Source: Fragilaria radians (lineage: Eukaryota; Bacillariophyta; Fragilariophyceae; Fragilariales; Fragilariaceae). Taken from it: 64,000 nt of DNA. Positions within the stretch are counted from its first letter, which is position 1, and each line of letters starts with the position of its first letter. Where the stretch lies: contig CAAAJI010000007.1 of NCBI GenBank assembly GCA_900642245.1, positions 173,464 to 237,463 of the forward strand, read 5' to 3'. A program made the position numbers and the translations under genes. Under the pieces are notes generated by a model. The model was not told the DNA's origin. It saw nothing but the letters and a program-made list of their open reading frames with translations, and did not search any database. This document shows positions 10,514 to 20,487 of the stretch, piece after piece.

Positions 10514-11102
10514 TGCTCTAAAATACTCTAAGAGTTTATACAAATTGTAAATTATGATATAAAACGCTACTTTTATCCTAGATCTCTTGTGAATCAATTG
10601 CAACATGTTTCCTTAACCACGTAGTCTCTTTAGCTTACGTGTTAGATTCAAAACTTAACATTTAGACTTTGTGATCTTAGATTCACGACTTAGATTCATC
10701 AATCGTGAATCTTGATTGATACCTGTTTGTTACTTAGGAATCTATAATAGTTATTCTTACTGCTTTGATATGACGGTCCTGAAAAGATATTAAATGATCT
10801 TCTTCATTTATAAGCAATATTAAGCATTACTAAATTCATATAAGACTATGTCTTTATTGAATTTGTGGAAGGTATAGAAAGAATGGTTACCCATGTGACC
10901 TAGTCTAGATATAGATTAGTAAATATCAGAATATTAATTCTACTATTATTTACTATGTACTAACAATAACTTGGACGTCTCCAGTATCGGTACACCCACA
11001 TATCCAATAGTCTTTGCAGCCTATTGTAGTATTGCTAGACTGTATTGCTAACAACCTATAGTGTTAGGTGTTATCTTAATGAACTTAACTCAAGGTATGT
11101 CA
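10514..11102 (+). mobile_element. Solo LTR, copy A (copia family)
   Basis: A 589-bp LTR runs from TGCTCTAA to GTATGTCA, homologous over its length to the copies at 33742-34287, 44002-44579 and 62108-62698. The flanking 5-mers agctt (10509-10513) and agcgt (11103-11107) match at four of five positions, as expected for an aged target-site duplication. No internal region is attached. A conserved hairpin (stem agattcacga / tcgtgaatct) lies at 10679-10712. Confidence 0.85.
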
Positions 11103-12031
11103 AGCGTCACAATTTTTGCAGTTGTGATAGACAACTGCAATCACAATATTTGTCAAGTCAAAGGCAAAGGGAAAAATCATCACAAGTATAATCACCATGT
11201 TATGTATCCAATTCTCACATTTGTAAGATGAAGTGAAAAAGGCGGAAAACAGCAAGGTAGACAAAACGGATCTTCTCAATTTTCAAACGTTCCAACCAAT
11301 AGCGACTCTAGTATCGGGTGAAAAGTTTGGCCAAATATAAGCAAGGAACTGTGCTAAGGCATAGATGTAATCAAACAGTATCACTAGACGTGACTGAGTA
11401 CAAGTAAGCTTCTATCTTCTCAACAAGACTTACATCTTAGAGACTAGGGTATGTCATAGTTGTGGATTCCGCTAGATACCTAAGATGGGATTGTTTGGCT
11501 TTGCCCATGAAAAAATAAAAAGATACTTCTTCTGGCGATTGATATAAATTTACATCTTAAATTTCGATATACCCACAATGATTTTTGCTTTCTTTTTAAG
11601 TGAAAATCGACCATTTCAAGAAAATGATTGTTAGCGAAAAAGGAGGATAGTAGAGAGAGTCATATAGTTTTAGTTCGTTTTCTAGATACCGAATCAAAAG
11701 TTAAACACACTTGTTTATCAAGTTTTAAGACTACGCATACGACAAGGGTTCTGTCGCAGCATTGGAAGTCGCTATTATCTAATCGAAGGAAATTTCTTAT
11801 TACGTCGTCTTGTAGTCTTAAAACCAATTCTTTTCTTTCAAGATTTCTCCGACGAGGGTCATTTTATCGAAATTGTAAATTGTCTGGAAAAAGTCCGAAA
11901 AATTTTGGTCCTTGCAAAAAAACATAGTCATCGAACACACCTCATCGTGAAGGTTTTAAGTGCACCTATTGTTATTCTTTTCATCGGAGCTATTTCATAT
12001 TCCTTTCCATTAAGTAGAGTATACAAGCTTG
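11103..12031. other. Intergenic region, promoter side of the GDNP-family gene
   Basis: No gene recognised. An open plus-strand frame at 11628-11927 encodes a Ser/Lys/Arg-rich peptide without recognisable features and is probably chance or 5' UTR of the next gene. Confidence 0.45.
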
Positions 12032-13160
12032 ATGGATTGGCAAGCCCTTAGCCATGATAATGCAGCAGTAAATTTGATGGAAGTTCCAGCTGATTTCAAG
12101 GCTGCTCGAAACCCCGATTTTCGTGAAGGCTTTACAATTCCAAGGAAAGCTAACTTACGAGTCAAGACACAGCGAGATTCACTACAATCAATGTTTGGAA
12201 ATTCACGATCAGAGAAACGCAATATCAATTGGAAAGAAGTGAATGTTCGGCGATATGAGAGAATCGTTGGGGATAATCCCAGTTGTAGTTCTGGTCCACC
12301 CCTTGCGTAAGTAACCAATCAATGCTAATATCGGTAGATTTTTGGTAAAGAATTCATGCGACAAATTCACCATGCTTATCCTGCTAATGTGATTGTGCTC
12401 ATAACCTTAAAGTATAGGCTGGAATTTCGATAATCAAGCACATCATATGTCCATCGATACCTTTGAGAAACTTCGAACTCAACGAAGGAATCAGTTGGAA
12501 TTAATCTTGACTCGAGAAGAAAGAGAAGAATTACTAGTGGATGATTGGAAGATTCCCCTATCCGATATTGCACACGCCGTCCGCACAACACTCAAAATAA
12601 AAAATCAACGACGGACAACAGTGACAAACTTAGGAAAATTAACTAGGTTGGAAGAAGTGATGGAATCCGCTGGGCGTAAATGCATCAGGGCGTTTACTTT
12701 GCAAAGGAAGCCATCGACAATGGCGGCAATGATGATTAAACAGCATTTTGAAGCACAGGCACAAAGAGCAAAAGTTCTAGAATCAGTCGACGTAAGGCTC
12801 TTCGAACGAAATTCAACAAAAACTCCTACCAATGACATCATTGCCATACGAGAAAGCAATATAACGCATCGTGAATTTCAGTTTAAAGTGTCTCCGTCGG
12901 GTCGGAGTGCGATTGATAATTGGCAAACGATAGGGAAAATAGCTAACGAAATGTCTACGACCGAAGAAAGTTATACTCGTGATAACCGAAGGATGCAAAA
13001 TTATAACGCCATGGAACCTAACTACGATCAAGATGTCGATACTATTGAATACGGCGATGATCAACAAGCAGAAAAGAAAACGAAAAAAGAGAAAAAGAGT
13101 AAAAAAGAAAAGAAAAAAAAGAAGCGAAGCACTAGCTTAGAAAAACAGTCACAGAATTGA
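12032..13160 (+). CDS. Diatom-type conserved protein with GDNPSC..GPP..GW motif (two exons)
   Basis: Exons 12032-12306 and 13160-terminating 12413-13160 are separated by a 106-bp GT-AG intron (gtaagt ... ttaaag) and give 340 residues. Splicing at 12412 is supported because it restores the motif RRYERIVGDNPSC followed by SSGPPLAIGW (~residues 73-95). I recall this motif as the hallmark of a large family of uncharacterised diatom proteins. A second family-like block follows (FEKLRTQRRN ... REEREELLV). The C-terminus is highly basic, with lysine runs at ~310-335 that would act as nuclear localisation signals. The middle is rich in Arg and Gln with no catalytic motif. Function is unknown, and a nuclear location is inferred from composition. 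The in-frame codon at 12029 is TTG, so ATG 12032 is taken. Confidence 0.8.
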
Positions 13161-14646
13161 CCTCAACATTTTTCTGAGAGACTGAAGTTGTTATCTGGGC
13201 ACTTTAAAGTGCAATTAATGTAAAAATGAATAGTCAAAACTGTAATGAGTTGGATCTATAACTTATCTTTGATAAAAATAGCTGCTGGGAACAGAACGAT
13301 GCTACTGTTCTAGAGGAATCGAGTGACGATCAATTTAGCGCTTGACATTTTGTCACGCTAACAAATTACTCTTCATTTTACCTAGGGCATCAATGCATCT
13401 TCTTATCACTTTGACGCTCTGACCATCATGAAAGAACTAAATAAGTATTCAGGATCTTTTGGAAAATGGTGTTCAGGATTGTTTTGGAAAATAGGATATC
13501 AGCTTGTAATGGGCGCTCGTATTTGAGCAAGCATTGTAGTTTATCAACAAAGAAGAGCACTCTATGCAATTATGTTGCAGACTATGAAGATCAACCTTAA
13601 TTGTCTTCTGATATTCTTATAGCGGCAATCGGTAAAAGAGATTCGAACCCAAATAGGCGCTGTAAAGATGATTTTCTGTAACGCTTCTGGATGAACTACT
13701 ATGTAGCCTAGCTAAGCTTACATCAAAAGAATTAATTTCTTTCATTAAATATTCTTTTGTTATTGTTTGGTATGTCATCCACAAGATTGAAATGGTACAA
13801 TTCAAAAAGGTTTTGATCTTTCATATAGCGTTTTGTCTTGGTAGATGTAATTACTAGATGCTTGTAGCCTCTATTAGGATTTTGCCACCCCTATCTGCAA
13901 TAGTGCGGTATTCGCTTCATTTTCGATCATTGTGGCTTTTTGGTGCGCAATTGTACTTGTTAATGTCAATTGTTAAGGCTTTTATTCGACCAGCCCTAGT
14001 TGTGCTGGAGAGTCTTGCAGAGAACCTTGGTAAGCAGTAAGTATTACCCATGCAGTTCCTTCTCTGGCTTATGGTCTGAGCTTGTTAGCTCATCCTGAAG
14101 GTTTGCTGGTTTCAATAACAACAATTTCTTTTCCTTTTGCCTGCAGATAGATATTGCTTTAGTTTTCCACCCAGACTAGATGTGATTAGGATTTTCTTGA
14201 GGCCAGCATAGACCACTTTCGAGTATTCAGGGAAAGCACAAAATTTGTCTGACGTTTAGATAACAGACAACAATTACCGGTTTCCAGTCTTTTTTGTTAC
14301 TCTGGGAAGGATTTAACTTTTCCATTGTAGAATGTTATGGGCATATTTTCTTGCAAAACAAGACCCCAAATGTGATTCGCTAGCCTCCTTGAAGGCGTGA
14401 ATTGGTACCGTAGTAGCACTTCCTGTGTTGCTACATTGAATTCAGTTTGGCTTTGTTCTGTCATTTTGAAGATGGCCCAATAAGCGATATGATGGAATTG
14501 TACTCTGTAGCTTAGAGTATGCAGCTGCTTTGTTTGTTATTTGCACCAATATTTTCAACCAGCTCCTTGGTTGTCTTGCAATTGTATCCTCTTGTCTCCC
14601 ATCAATGCAATCCTAGTTATGACTCATTGTACCTGCTGATTCCAAA
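13161..14646. other. Intergenic region, no gene recognised
   Basis: AT-rich, with scattered short frames (for example 13858-14040) lacking protein-like features. It may hold old transposon debris, but none was identified. Confidence 0.4.
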
Positions 14647-16026
14647 ATGACGGTTATTTTTGTACTTAACTTGGTACATACATCTCGTACACGTTTTCTT
14701 AATGTGCCGATTATTGGTACATGGAGGATGAGAGCCTTGTGTTTGTATCCACGCCTTACGATATCATCATTTTTAATTCATTTCCCTTTTCCTTCTTCAT
14801 CATTAGGAAACATTGTTAGGCCTCCGACCCGATTGTTCGGAAGTAGTCTCGGTAGTTCTTCGATGAACGAAAATTCACAACGTTGGGAAGATCTATATCA
14901 TGAAGGACAGTAAGTGTACGCCGAGTAATCTTTGAAAGGGAAGGAAGAAAAACCACCATTTTATTCACGCAGCCTATTTTAATGGGAAATCTCTTCAAGG
15001 GTTCCTGGAGAGGATACAAAGAATTTCTGGGAGGAAGAGTCAAAGTCGCACCCCGTAAAGGTTGTTTCTTTTGATCTCGACAATACAATTTGGAAGACTG
15101 GTCCTACAATTCAAGCGGCTAATGATGCCTTGGCAGCCTACCTTACTGCAGAAGGAATTAACCAACCAGAGCGAGTGGAGCATGTGATGGGGAAGCTTTT
15201 TCAAGCGGAGAAAGTCAAATACGCCCCAATGGGAGGGGATAATCCCAAGTCTCCCATATTGTTAACGAATCTGCGAAAAGACGCAATTCGATTTATATTA
15301 TTAAGTCACAATCAATTTAGCACTTGCGATGCAAATGATATGACAGAAATAGCATTTGGAGTTTGGGACACAGCAAGACATGAAGCCTTACCCAAGTATT
15401 TTGCAACTGAAGTCCTACCCACATTGCAAAAAATCAAAAACATACAATCATCGACAAGTCGACCAATTTTTATTGGAGCGATTACGGATGGCAATTCGGA
15501 TCCACGACGTATACCAGAAATTGGATCCTTTTTTGACTTTGTGGTCAATTCAGAAAATATTGGAGTGGGAAAACCTGACCGTCGAGTCTTTTTGAAAGCT
15601 GTAAGAATTGTTGCCGAACACCCTACTGCACAAGAAAGCATTTTTGATGATTTACACCTATCTGACAATGATGATAACCTAGAAGACCTTATTGGTCCAT
15701 GGTGGATTCATATTGGTGATGATTTCCTCAAAGACATTGTTGCTGCAAAGGATTTAGGTATGAGGTGTATCTGGGCGAAAGAGCTCATTAAGGATCATTC
15801 TCCACCAAAAGTTAGGTCCACAAACGAAAAATCTGTTGGAGAGTTTATTGAGGAAGTATCGCAAAAAATGGCAAATGGAGCTGTGGTTAAGATGGCTATA
15901 GGAGCCGATGATTACCTGGCGGATTCCATTCGAGATGAATTTGCGGATGCTACCGTATCTACTTTTCCCCAAATTTATGAGGTACTCATGAAATGGCAAG
16001 AAAATGCTGACCTTAAGCAAATTTAA
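14647..16026 (+). CDS. HAD-superfamily hydrolase (two exons)
   Basis: Exons 14647-14909 and 15000-16026 flank a 90-bp intron (gtaagt ... ttcaag) and give 429 residues. All four HAD motifs are visible. Motif I is SFDLDNTIW (nucleophile D113, acid D115), motif II the Thr in GAITDGN, motif III the Lys in GVGKPDRRVF, and motif IV the acidic pair in HIGDDFLKDI, followed by AKDLGMRCIW. This predicts a Mg-dependent phosphatase or related phosphohydrolase; the substrate is unknown. The first ~70 residues are hydrophobic and Arg/Ser-rich, suggesting a signal or organelle targeting sequence, possibly starting at the second Met (residue 28). The gene is tail to tail with the PRORP gene, 292 bp apart. 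Confidence 0.85.
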
Positions 16027-16318
16027 AACTTAGTAGACTCGAGTTCTAGAAAGAAAAGGTAGCTAAGTCTTCAGATTCAAATTTCCCTCCCAACTATTTT
16101 GGCTGGAAAACTCATAATTCTCAAGGATCATGATTGACAAGAAAAGCCAATGACGTTGGCATCTATTGCATGTATTATACTCAACCTTATCTGATTTTTC
16201 GTTTGCAATTCCTACTAGCGTTGCTATTTTATGTGGCGCAGGAAAAGGCGAAATCACATTACATGACATCCCGATTTAGACCTGACTAAAGAAAAACCGC
16301 GGTAGTGCCAAGGTTTCT

Positions 16319-18385
16319 TTACAACAATCTAACGCAAAGTCGTTCATTCTGATCCCATTCACTAACGGGAAAGTGCCAAACAAGGCTACCTTCATAATCG
16401 CCATCATTATTGTTGCAAGGCAAGTTTCCTTGTATTTCTCGGCTGAAAGAATCTGCTGGAGAAAACAAAACTGGTCTATCTTCCCATTCATCGTCATAAG
16501 GATTAGGAAACGCATATTTTACAATATGACAACTGTACCATCGGCGGAAGAGCCTTGGCTCTAACAGCTCAAGCTTATGATCTCTCATTTGATCATTACT
16601 TATCAGAATCGGACGTATTCCAGGAAATCTACCTTTCCCATTATCAACATCCACAACTGGATGCTTCTCACCTACAATGGATGCCATCATCCAATAGTAA
16701 TCATCCAAACACCTGGGTGGTACACGGTACAGCATGTCTGAATCATCAAGCCATTTGATGAATGCAATATCTTTATCACTGAGACTTTGCATTTTTCCGA
16801 TACTAGCTTGGAATTTATTTTGGAGATATTTGTGAGGCATAATAACTAAGGGTTTTTCATTCATTTCTTCAAGCTTAGTAACAATGTGTTGAATCTGACT
16901 ATACTTCACGGTTCCGTGTCCATAATATGCTACATTTGCTCCATCGACTATAGCGGTAAATTTTCCCTCTCGTTCTTTCAACCAATCTATAAACTTTTGA
17001 AGTTCCTCAATCGGATACGAAGAGTCTAAATTATCGACTTGCTTTTTCTTCATTTGTGATCCTACTTTGCCTGGTTTTATGAATGCTTTCTGCTGAAAGT
17101 CGATGAACTGATCCTTAGCCATCGTTAGTAAAGTTTGTTCCATTCGCTGCCGGCTGGGAAAATCGAGTTGAAATAGTTGTAATTTCGAACCTGACCTTGG
17201 GCAACAGCCAGTTGTTGCATTGATGAGTACTCTATTGATAATCACTTCACTATTTGATGCAGGATCATTACAAAGCATAGGCAGATCAGTTTCAAAAGGA
17301 ATCTTCAAATCGGAAAGATTATTGAAGCTACTCAAAAATGCTTTGGATATGTCCCTAGCAGCTAGATCATTGATCTCAAGAATGTCTTCAGCCATTTCCC
17401 GCACAATTTCGTCAAAAAGACGTGGTCCATGAGAATGAAAAAATCCGAGATCTTTAATTCCTGGAATGGGATCCGAGCCTTCTCGAAAACCTCCATATTT
17501 AGCAATGGAAACTATTATGTTGGCGTACGTATCAATATCAAAATGGACGCCAGATGATTGTTGCATTCTACGATACACCCTTAGCAAGGATGTTAAATCA
17601 CCTTCTTGGCAATAATGGAAAAGAATAGGAATATATGTGCGTAATCGAGTCCAGTCCTTGTCGGGCAATTTCTGTAATAAACTTTCAGCTTCCACGGGGT
17701 CTTGAGATGCAATCAATCGCTTTACTCTGAGAGCAATAGTTTTCTCATTAGGCTCAAACAAAAGATCATGAAAGTCAGCAACTTTTCCAGATAGTAGAGT
17801 TGTCGATTCGTCAAGGGATAGCGCATACATGTATGTGCTGACAGTATTTTCCCTAGGATGAACTCCTGTCTCCATTAGCTTTCGCCATGCTATGACGAGA
17901 GGTGTAGGTTCTTGTCGTTTTGCGCAAAAGTCTCCAACATACGCTAGCACTTTTATCACATAATCATATTGGTCTAGTGAAAGCTTAGTTATCGTCAAAA
18001 AATCTTGTTTCTGATTCTGCAATGTTGTTTCAAAGTTTTCTGCATCTTCAAAACTTGGAATGGTTATTACCTCCTCTTTAGACATCAGATACTGAAGTGC
18101 AGGAAGCACGTCGATCGGCGATCTATCTTTTTTCTTATTCGTCCGTACTTTTTCTTGAACCAGATGAACCATGGATATGTATTTGTCCCATTGATCGACA
18201 CATTCAAGACTTGATGAATGATTTGTGTAGGAAGGAATCGCATAGGAAAGCGAGCTGGGATAAACGTCGTTATTGTTGTAACCTTTTGTTGGTGTTATAC
18301 GATTCATAGAGAATAGTGCAAAACCTCTTGATTTGTTTAATAATGCAGCTGTTATGAGCACAAGAAAGGCAATAGCTGTATTCAT
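16319..18385 (-). CDS. Protein-only RNase P (PRORP), probably plastid-targeted
   Basis: This 688-residue single-exon protein matches proteinaceous RNase P, which removes 5' leaders from pre-tRNAs. The N-terminal half is helical and PPR-like (~130-350). The C-terminal NYN metallonuclease holds the catalytic aspartates in IVDGANVAYY (D481), CLDDYYWMMAS (D561, D562) and LISNDQMRDHKLE (D598). The zinc-bridge region shows TGCCPRSGSKL (394-401), RRWYSCHIVKY (H620) and RLCVRL (C684). In family members the first part is CxxC, but here it reads C395-P-R-S398, so one zinc ligand appears replaced by Ser. The N-terminus MNTAIAFLVLITAALLNKS-RGFALFS is a signal peptide followed by a Phe-containing junction, typical of secondary-plastid import. 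It starts 533 bp from the divergent STE24 gene. Confidence 0.93.
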   Translation of the reverse strand: MNTAIAFLVLITAALLNKSRGFALFSMNRITPTKGYNNNDVYPSSLSYAIPSYTNHSSSLECVDQWDKYISMVHLVQEKVRTNKKKDRSPIDVLPALQYLMSKEEVITIPSFEDAENFETTLQNQKQDFLTITKLSLDQYDYVIKVLAYVGDFCAKRQEPTPLVIAWRKLMETGVHPRENTVSTYMYALSLDESTTLLSGKVADFHDLLFEPNEKTIALRVKRLIASQDPVEAESLLQKLPDKDWTRLRTYIPILFHYCQEGDLTSLLRVYRRMQQSSGVHFDIDTYANIIVSIAKYGGFREGSDPIPGIKDLGFFHSHGPRLFDEIVREMAEDILEINDLAARDISKAFLSSFNNLSDLKIPFETDLPMLCNDPASNSEVIINRVLINATTGCCPRSGSKLQLFQLDFPSRQRMEQTLLTMAKDQFIDFQQKAFIKPGKVGSQMKKKQVDNLDSSYPIEELQKFIDWLKEREGKFTAIVDGANVAYYGHGTVKYSQIQHIVTKLEEMNEKPLVIMPHKYLQNKFQASIGKMQSLSDKDIAFIKWLDDSDMLYRVPPRCLDDYYWMMASIVGEKHPVVDVDNGKGRFPGIRPILISNDQMRDHKLELLEPRLFRRWYSCHIVKYAFPNPYDDEWEDRPVLFSPADSFSREIQGNLPCNNNDGDYEGSLVWHFPVSEWDQNERLCVRLL

Positions 18386-18918
18386 GGTTTGGAGTGATGT
18401 TCTAAAAAATAATTCAAATTATACCAAACATTTTTATTCGATACACAGGACAGACATCCAAGGAGAAACTTTGTTTAGTGTTAAGGATTATGAATACATT
18501 CCCTTTTTGTGGACCAAATGTCTTCTAATATATTTGGTTTAGTGAAAAATCTTGACCACTTCACAAATTCAAATTTTCCACTTTTGGACCCTATTGGTCT
18601 GTCAGGCATTGTAAAAGCGGTAGGAGTTCCTAATTGATTCAAACGATATTTACTGTGGCATCTGTTTGCCATGGAGCAACATCAAAGGCTTCATTAAATT
18701 CTCACTCATCTTTTTAGCCATTAGTACTTATCTTTAGGAAGTTTCGATGCTGTAGTAACTTGTACATTGCATAGGGAAGAAAATGATTCTATGTAGTAGA
18801 TACCTGTGCTACGTAGGAGCCCGAACCTGACCAATCATTCTATCACGATTTAAGAGAACAGGTGGTAAAATGTCAGATGATTTTGTTTGGCTAGAATTGG
18901 AGTAGTAACCCAATATTC
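18386..18918. promoter_or_regulatory. Divergent promoter interval PRORP / STE24
   Basis: This 533-bp spacer separates the start codons of two divergently transcribed genes and so must contain both promoters and 5' UTRs. No TATA element or other specific site could be assigned with confidence. Confidence 0.4.
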
Positions 18919-20433
18919 ATGTCCAAGTGTCCCATAGATCCCCGTCGATTGAAAACTTGGATCTGGATGATGAATTCTAAATTCCAGCTCCCTTGGTCTC
19001 CATGGTACACTCAGACTGGTGAAACTGTGACGGGAGGAGATGATGACTCTTCGAATGTCTTGGCTTATTGGACTTTGGCAGCAACAATTGCCTTTACTGT
19101 CTTTGTGTATTCTCTAGAGGGAAATTTGGATTCCCGACAGAAGGAATCCTATCAGAAAACTTCCTTCCCTTCAGAACTGCAACTTACAGTGGCCAAGATT
19201 GATGCTGAGCGATCCAAGGATGAGAAGAATTCAGACAAGGATGCATCCGCAAAGCCACCACTTTTAGAACAACTTCAAGCGAAATTTAAGAGTGCACAAG
19301 CATATGGTTTGGATAAGATTAACTTTGGAATGATAACTTCTACCTACGAGACTCTTGAATCAGTATCATTTTTGATCCTAGGATTCTTGCCTTATATTTG
19401 GGATTTAAGCGTGAAAACGGGTGAGCATTTCTTTGGATTGACCGAATCTGAAAATGAGATTAAAATTACTCTCATCTTCTTGGCCATCACAACAATCATT
19501 GAAACCATTAAATCAATGCCCTTTGAACTCTATTCTACGTTTCAGATCGAGAAGAAGCATGGATTCAATAAACAAACTCTTGGATTGTTCTTTTCAGACA
19601 AAGTGAAATCCTTACTGCTTACAATGATTATTGGAGGTCCTTTTGTCGCTCTTCTTTTGCAGATCATTCGTCTTGGAGGAGATTACTTTTACATTTATAC
19701 CTGGGCTTTCATGTTTTGCTTTTCTGTACTCATGATGACTCTTGTGCCCACGGTAATCATGCCTCTGTTTAACAAGTACGAACCATTGGAAGATGGTGAT
19801 CTCAAGCGTCGAATTTATGCCCTCGCCGAGAGCCTAAAGTATCCGTTGACTAAATTGTTTGTCATGGATGGAAGCAAGCGATCTGCTCATTCAAATGCTT
19901 TTATGTTTGGTTTTGGTAACAATAAGCGAATTGTTTTGTTCGATACTCTCATGACTCAAGTCGACGGTGATGAAATCCTTGCAATTCTTGGGCATGAGTT
20001 AGGACATTGGAAATTGGGTCATACTATGAGTAATTTCGTCATCACTCAACTCTACTTTGGAGCAGCATTTTACTTCTTCTCCCTTTGCTATGGTTCTAGG
20101 GATTTATATGCGGCCTTTGGATTCAACGATTTATCCCGTCCAATACCCACTATTATTTCACTTCTGCTTTTCTTCCAAACCCTATGGGCTCCTGTGGATA
20201 AGGTTTTGTCTTTTCTCTTGACGATGTTTTCGAGGTACAATGAGTTTGGCGCAGATCGATTTTCCGTAGAACTGGGAATGAGTCAAAAGTTACAATCCGG
20301 TCTTTGCAAGATTCATTTAGAGAATTTGGGAGCTATGTGTCCTGATCCATGGTATAGTATGTACCACTATTCGCATCCACCATTGGTTGAAAGACTCTCA
20401 GCCATGATGGCCCTGGACAAGAAGAAGGCTTAA
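18919..20433 (+). CDS. STE24: CAAX prenyl protease 1 (STE24-type, M48)
   Basis: This 504-residue multi-pass ER membrane zinc protease removes the C-terminal three residues of prenylated CAAX proteins. The zinc site is HELGH (359-363) with the third ligand E442 in RYNEFGADRFS. Family blocks YETLESVSF, ELYSTFQIEKKHGFNKQT and MDGSKRSAHSNAFMFGFG are intact, as is the C-terminal YHYSHPPLVERL. Several hydrophobic segments are evident (~50-65, 150-162, 182-198, 230-250, 258-285, 372-395, 409-437). The tail ends in KKKA, which fits a KKXX-type ER retrieval signal. A Lys/Asp/Glu-rich insert at ~93-115 is unusual. Start may be ATG 18919 or the Met pair at residues 17-18 (18967). It is tail to tail with the aldo/keto reductase, 54 bp between stops. 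Confidence 0.95.
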   Translation: MSKCPIDPRRLKTWIWMMNSKFQLPWSPWYTQTGETVTGGDDDSSNVLAYWTLAATIAFTVFVYSLEGNLDSRQKESYQKTSFPSELQLTVAKIDAERSKDEKNSDKDASAKPPLLEQLQAKFKSAQAYGLDKINFGMITSTYETLESVSFLILGFLPYIWDLSVKTGEHFFGLTESENEIKITLIFLAITTIIETIKSMPFELYSTFQIEKKHGFNKQTLGLFFSDKVKSLLLTMIIGGPFVALLLQIIRLGGDYFYIYTWAFMFCFSVLMMTLVPTVIMPLFNKYEPLEDGDLKRRIYALAESLKYPLTKLFVMDGSKRSAHSNAFMFGFGNNKRIVLFDTLMTQVDGDEILAILGHELGHWKLGHTMSNFVITQLYFGAAFYFFSLCYGSRDLYAAFGFNDLSRPIPTIISLLLFFQTLWAPVDKVLSFLLTMFSRYNEFGADRFSVELGMSQKLQSGLCKIHLENLGAMCPDPWYSMYHYSHPPLVERLSAMMALDKKKA

Positions 20434-20487
20434 GCATGAAACGAACAAGAATTAGGTACCATTTTATCTTTAGAAGCATTGTCTATT

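Noticed and set aside
13617..13720. gattcgaaccc on the plus strand, suggesting a minus-strand tRNA B box
   Set aside because: The T stem does not pair and no anticodon arm or A box can be found upstream.
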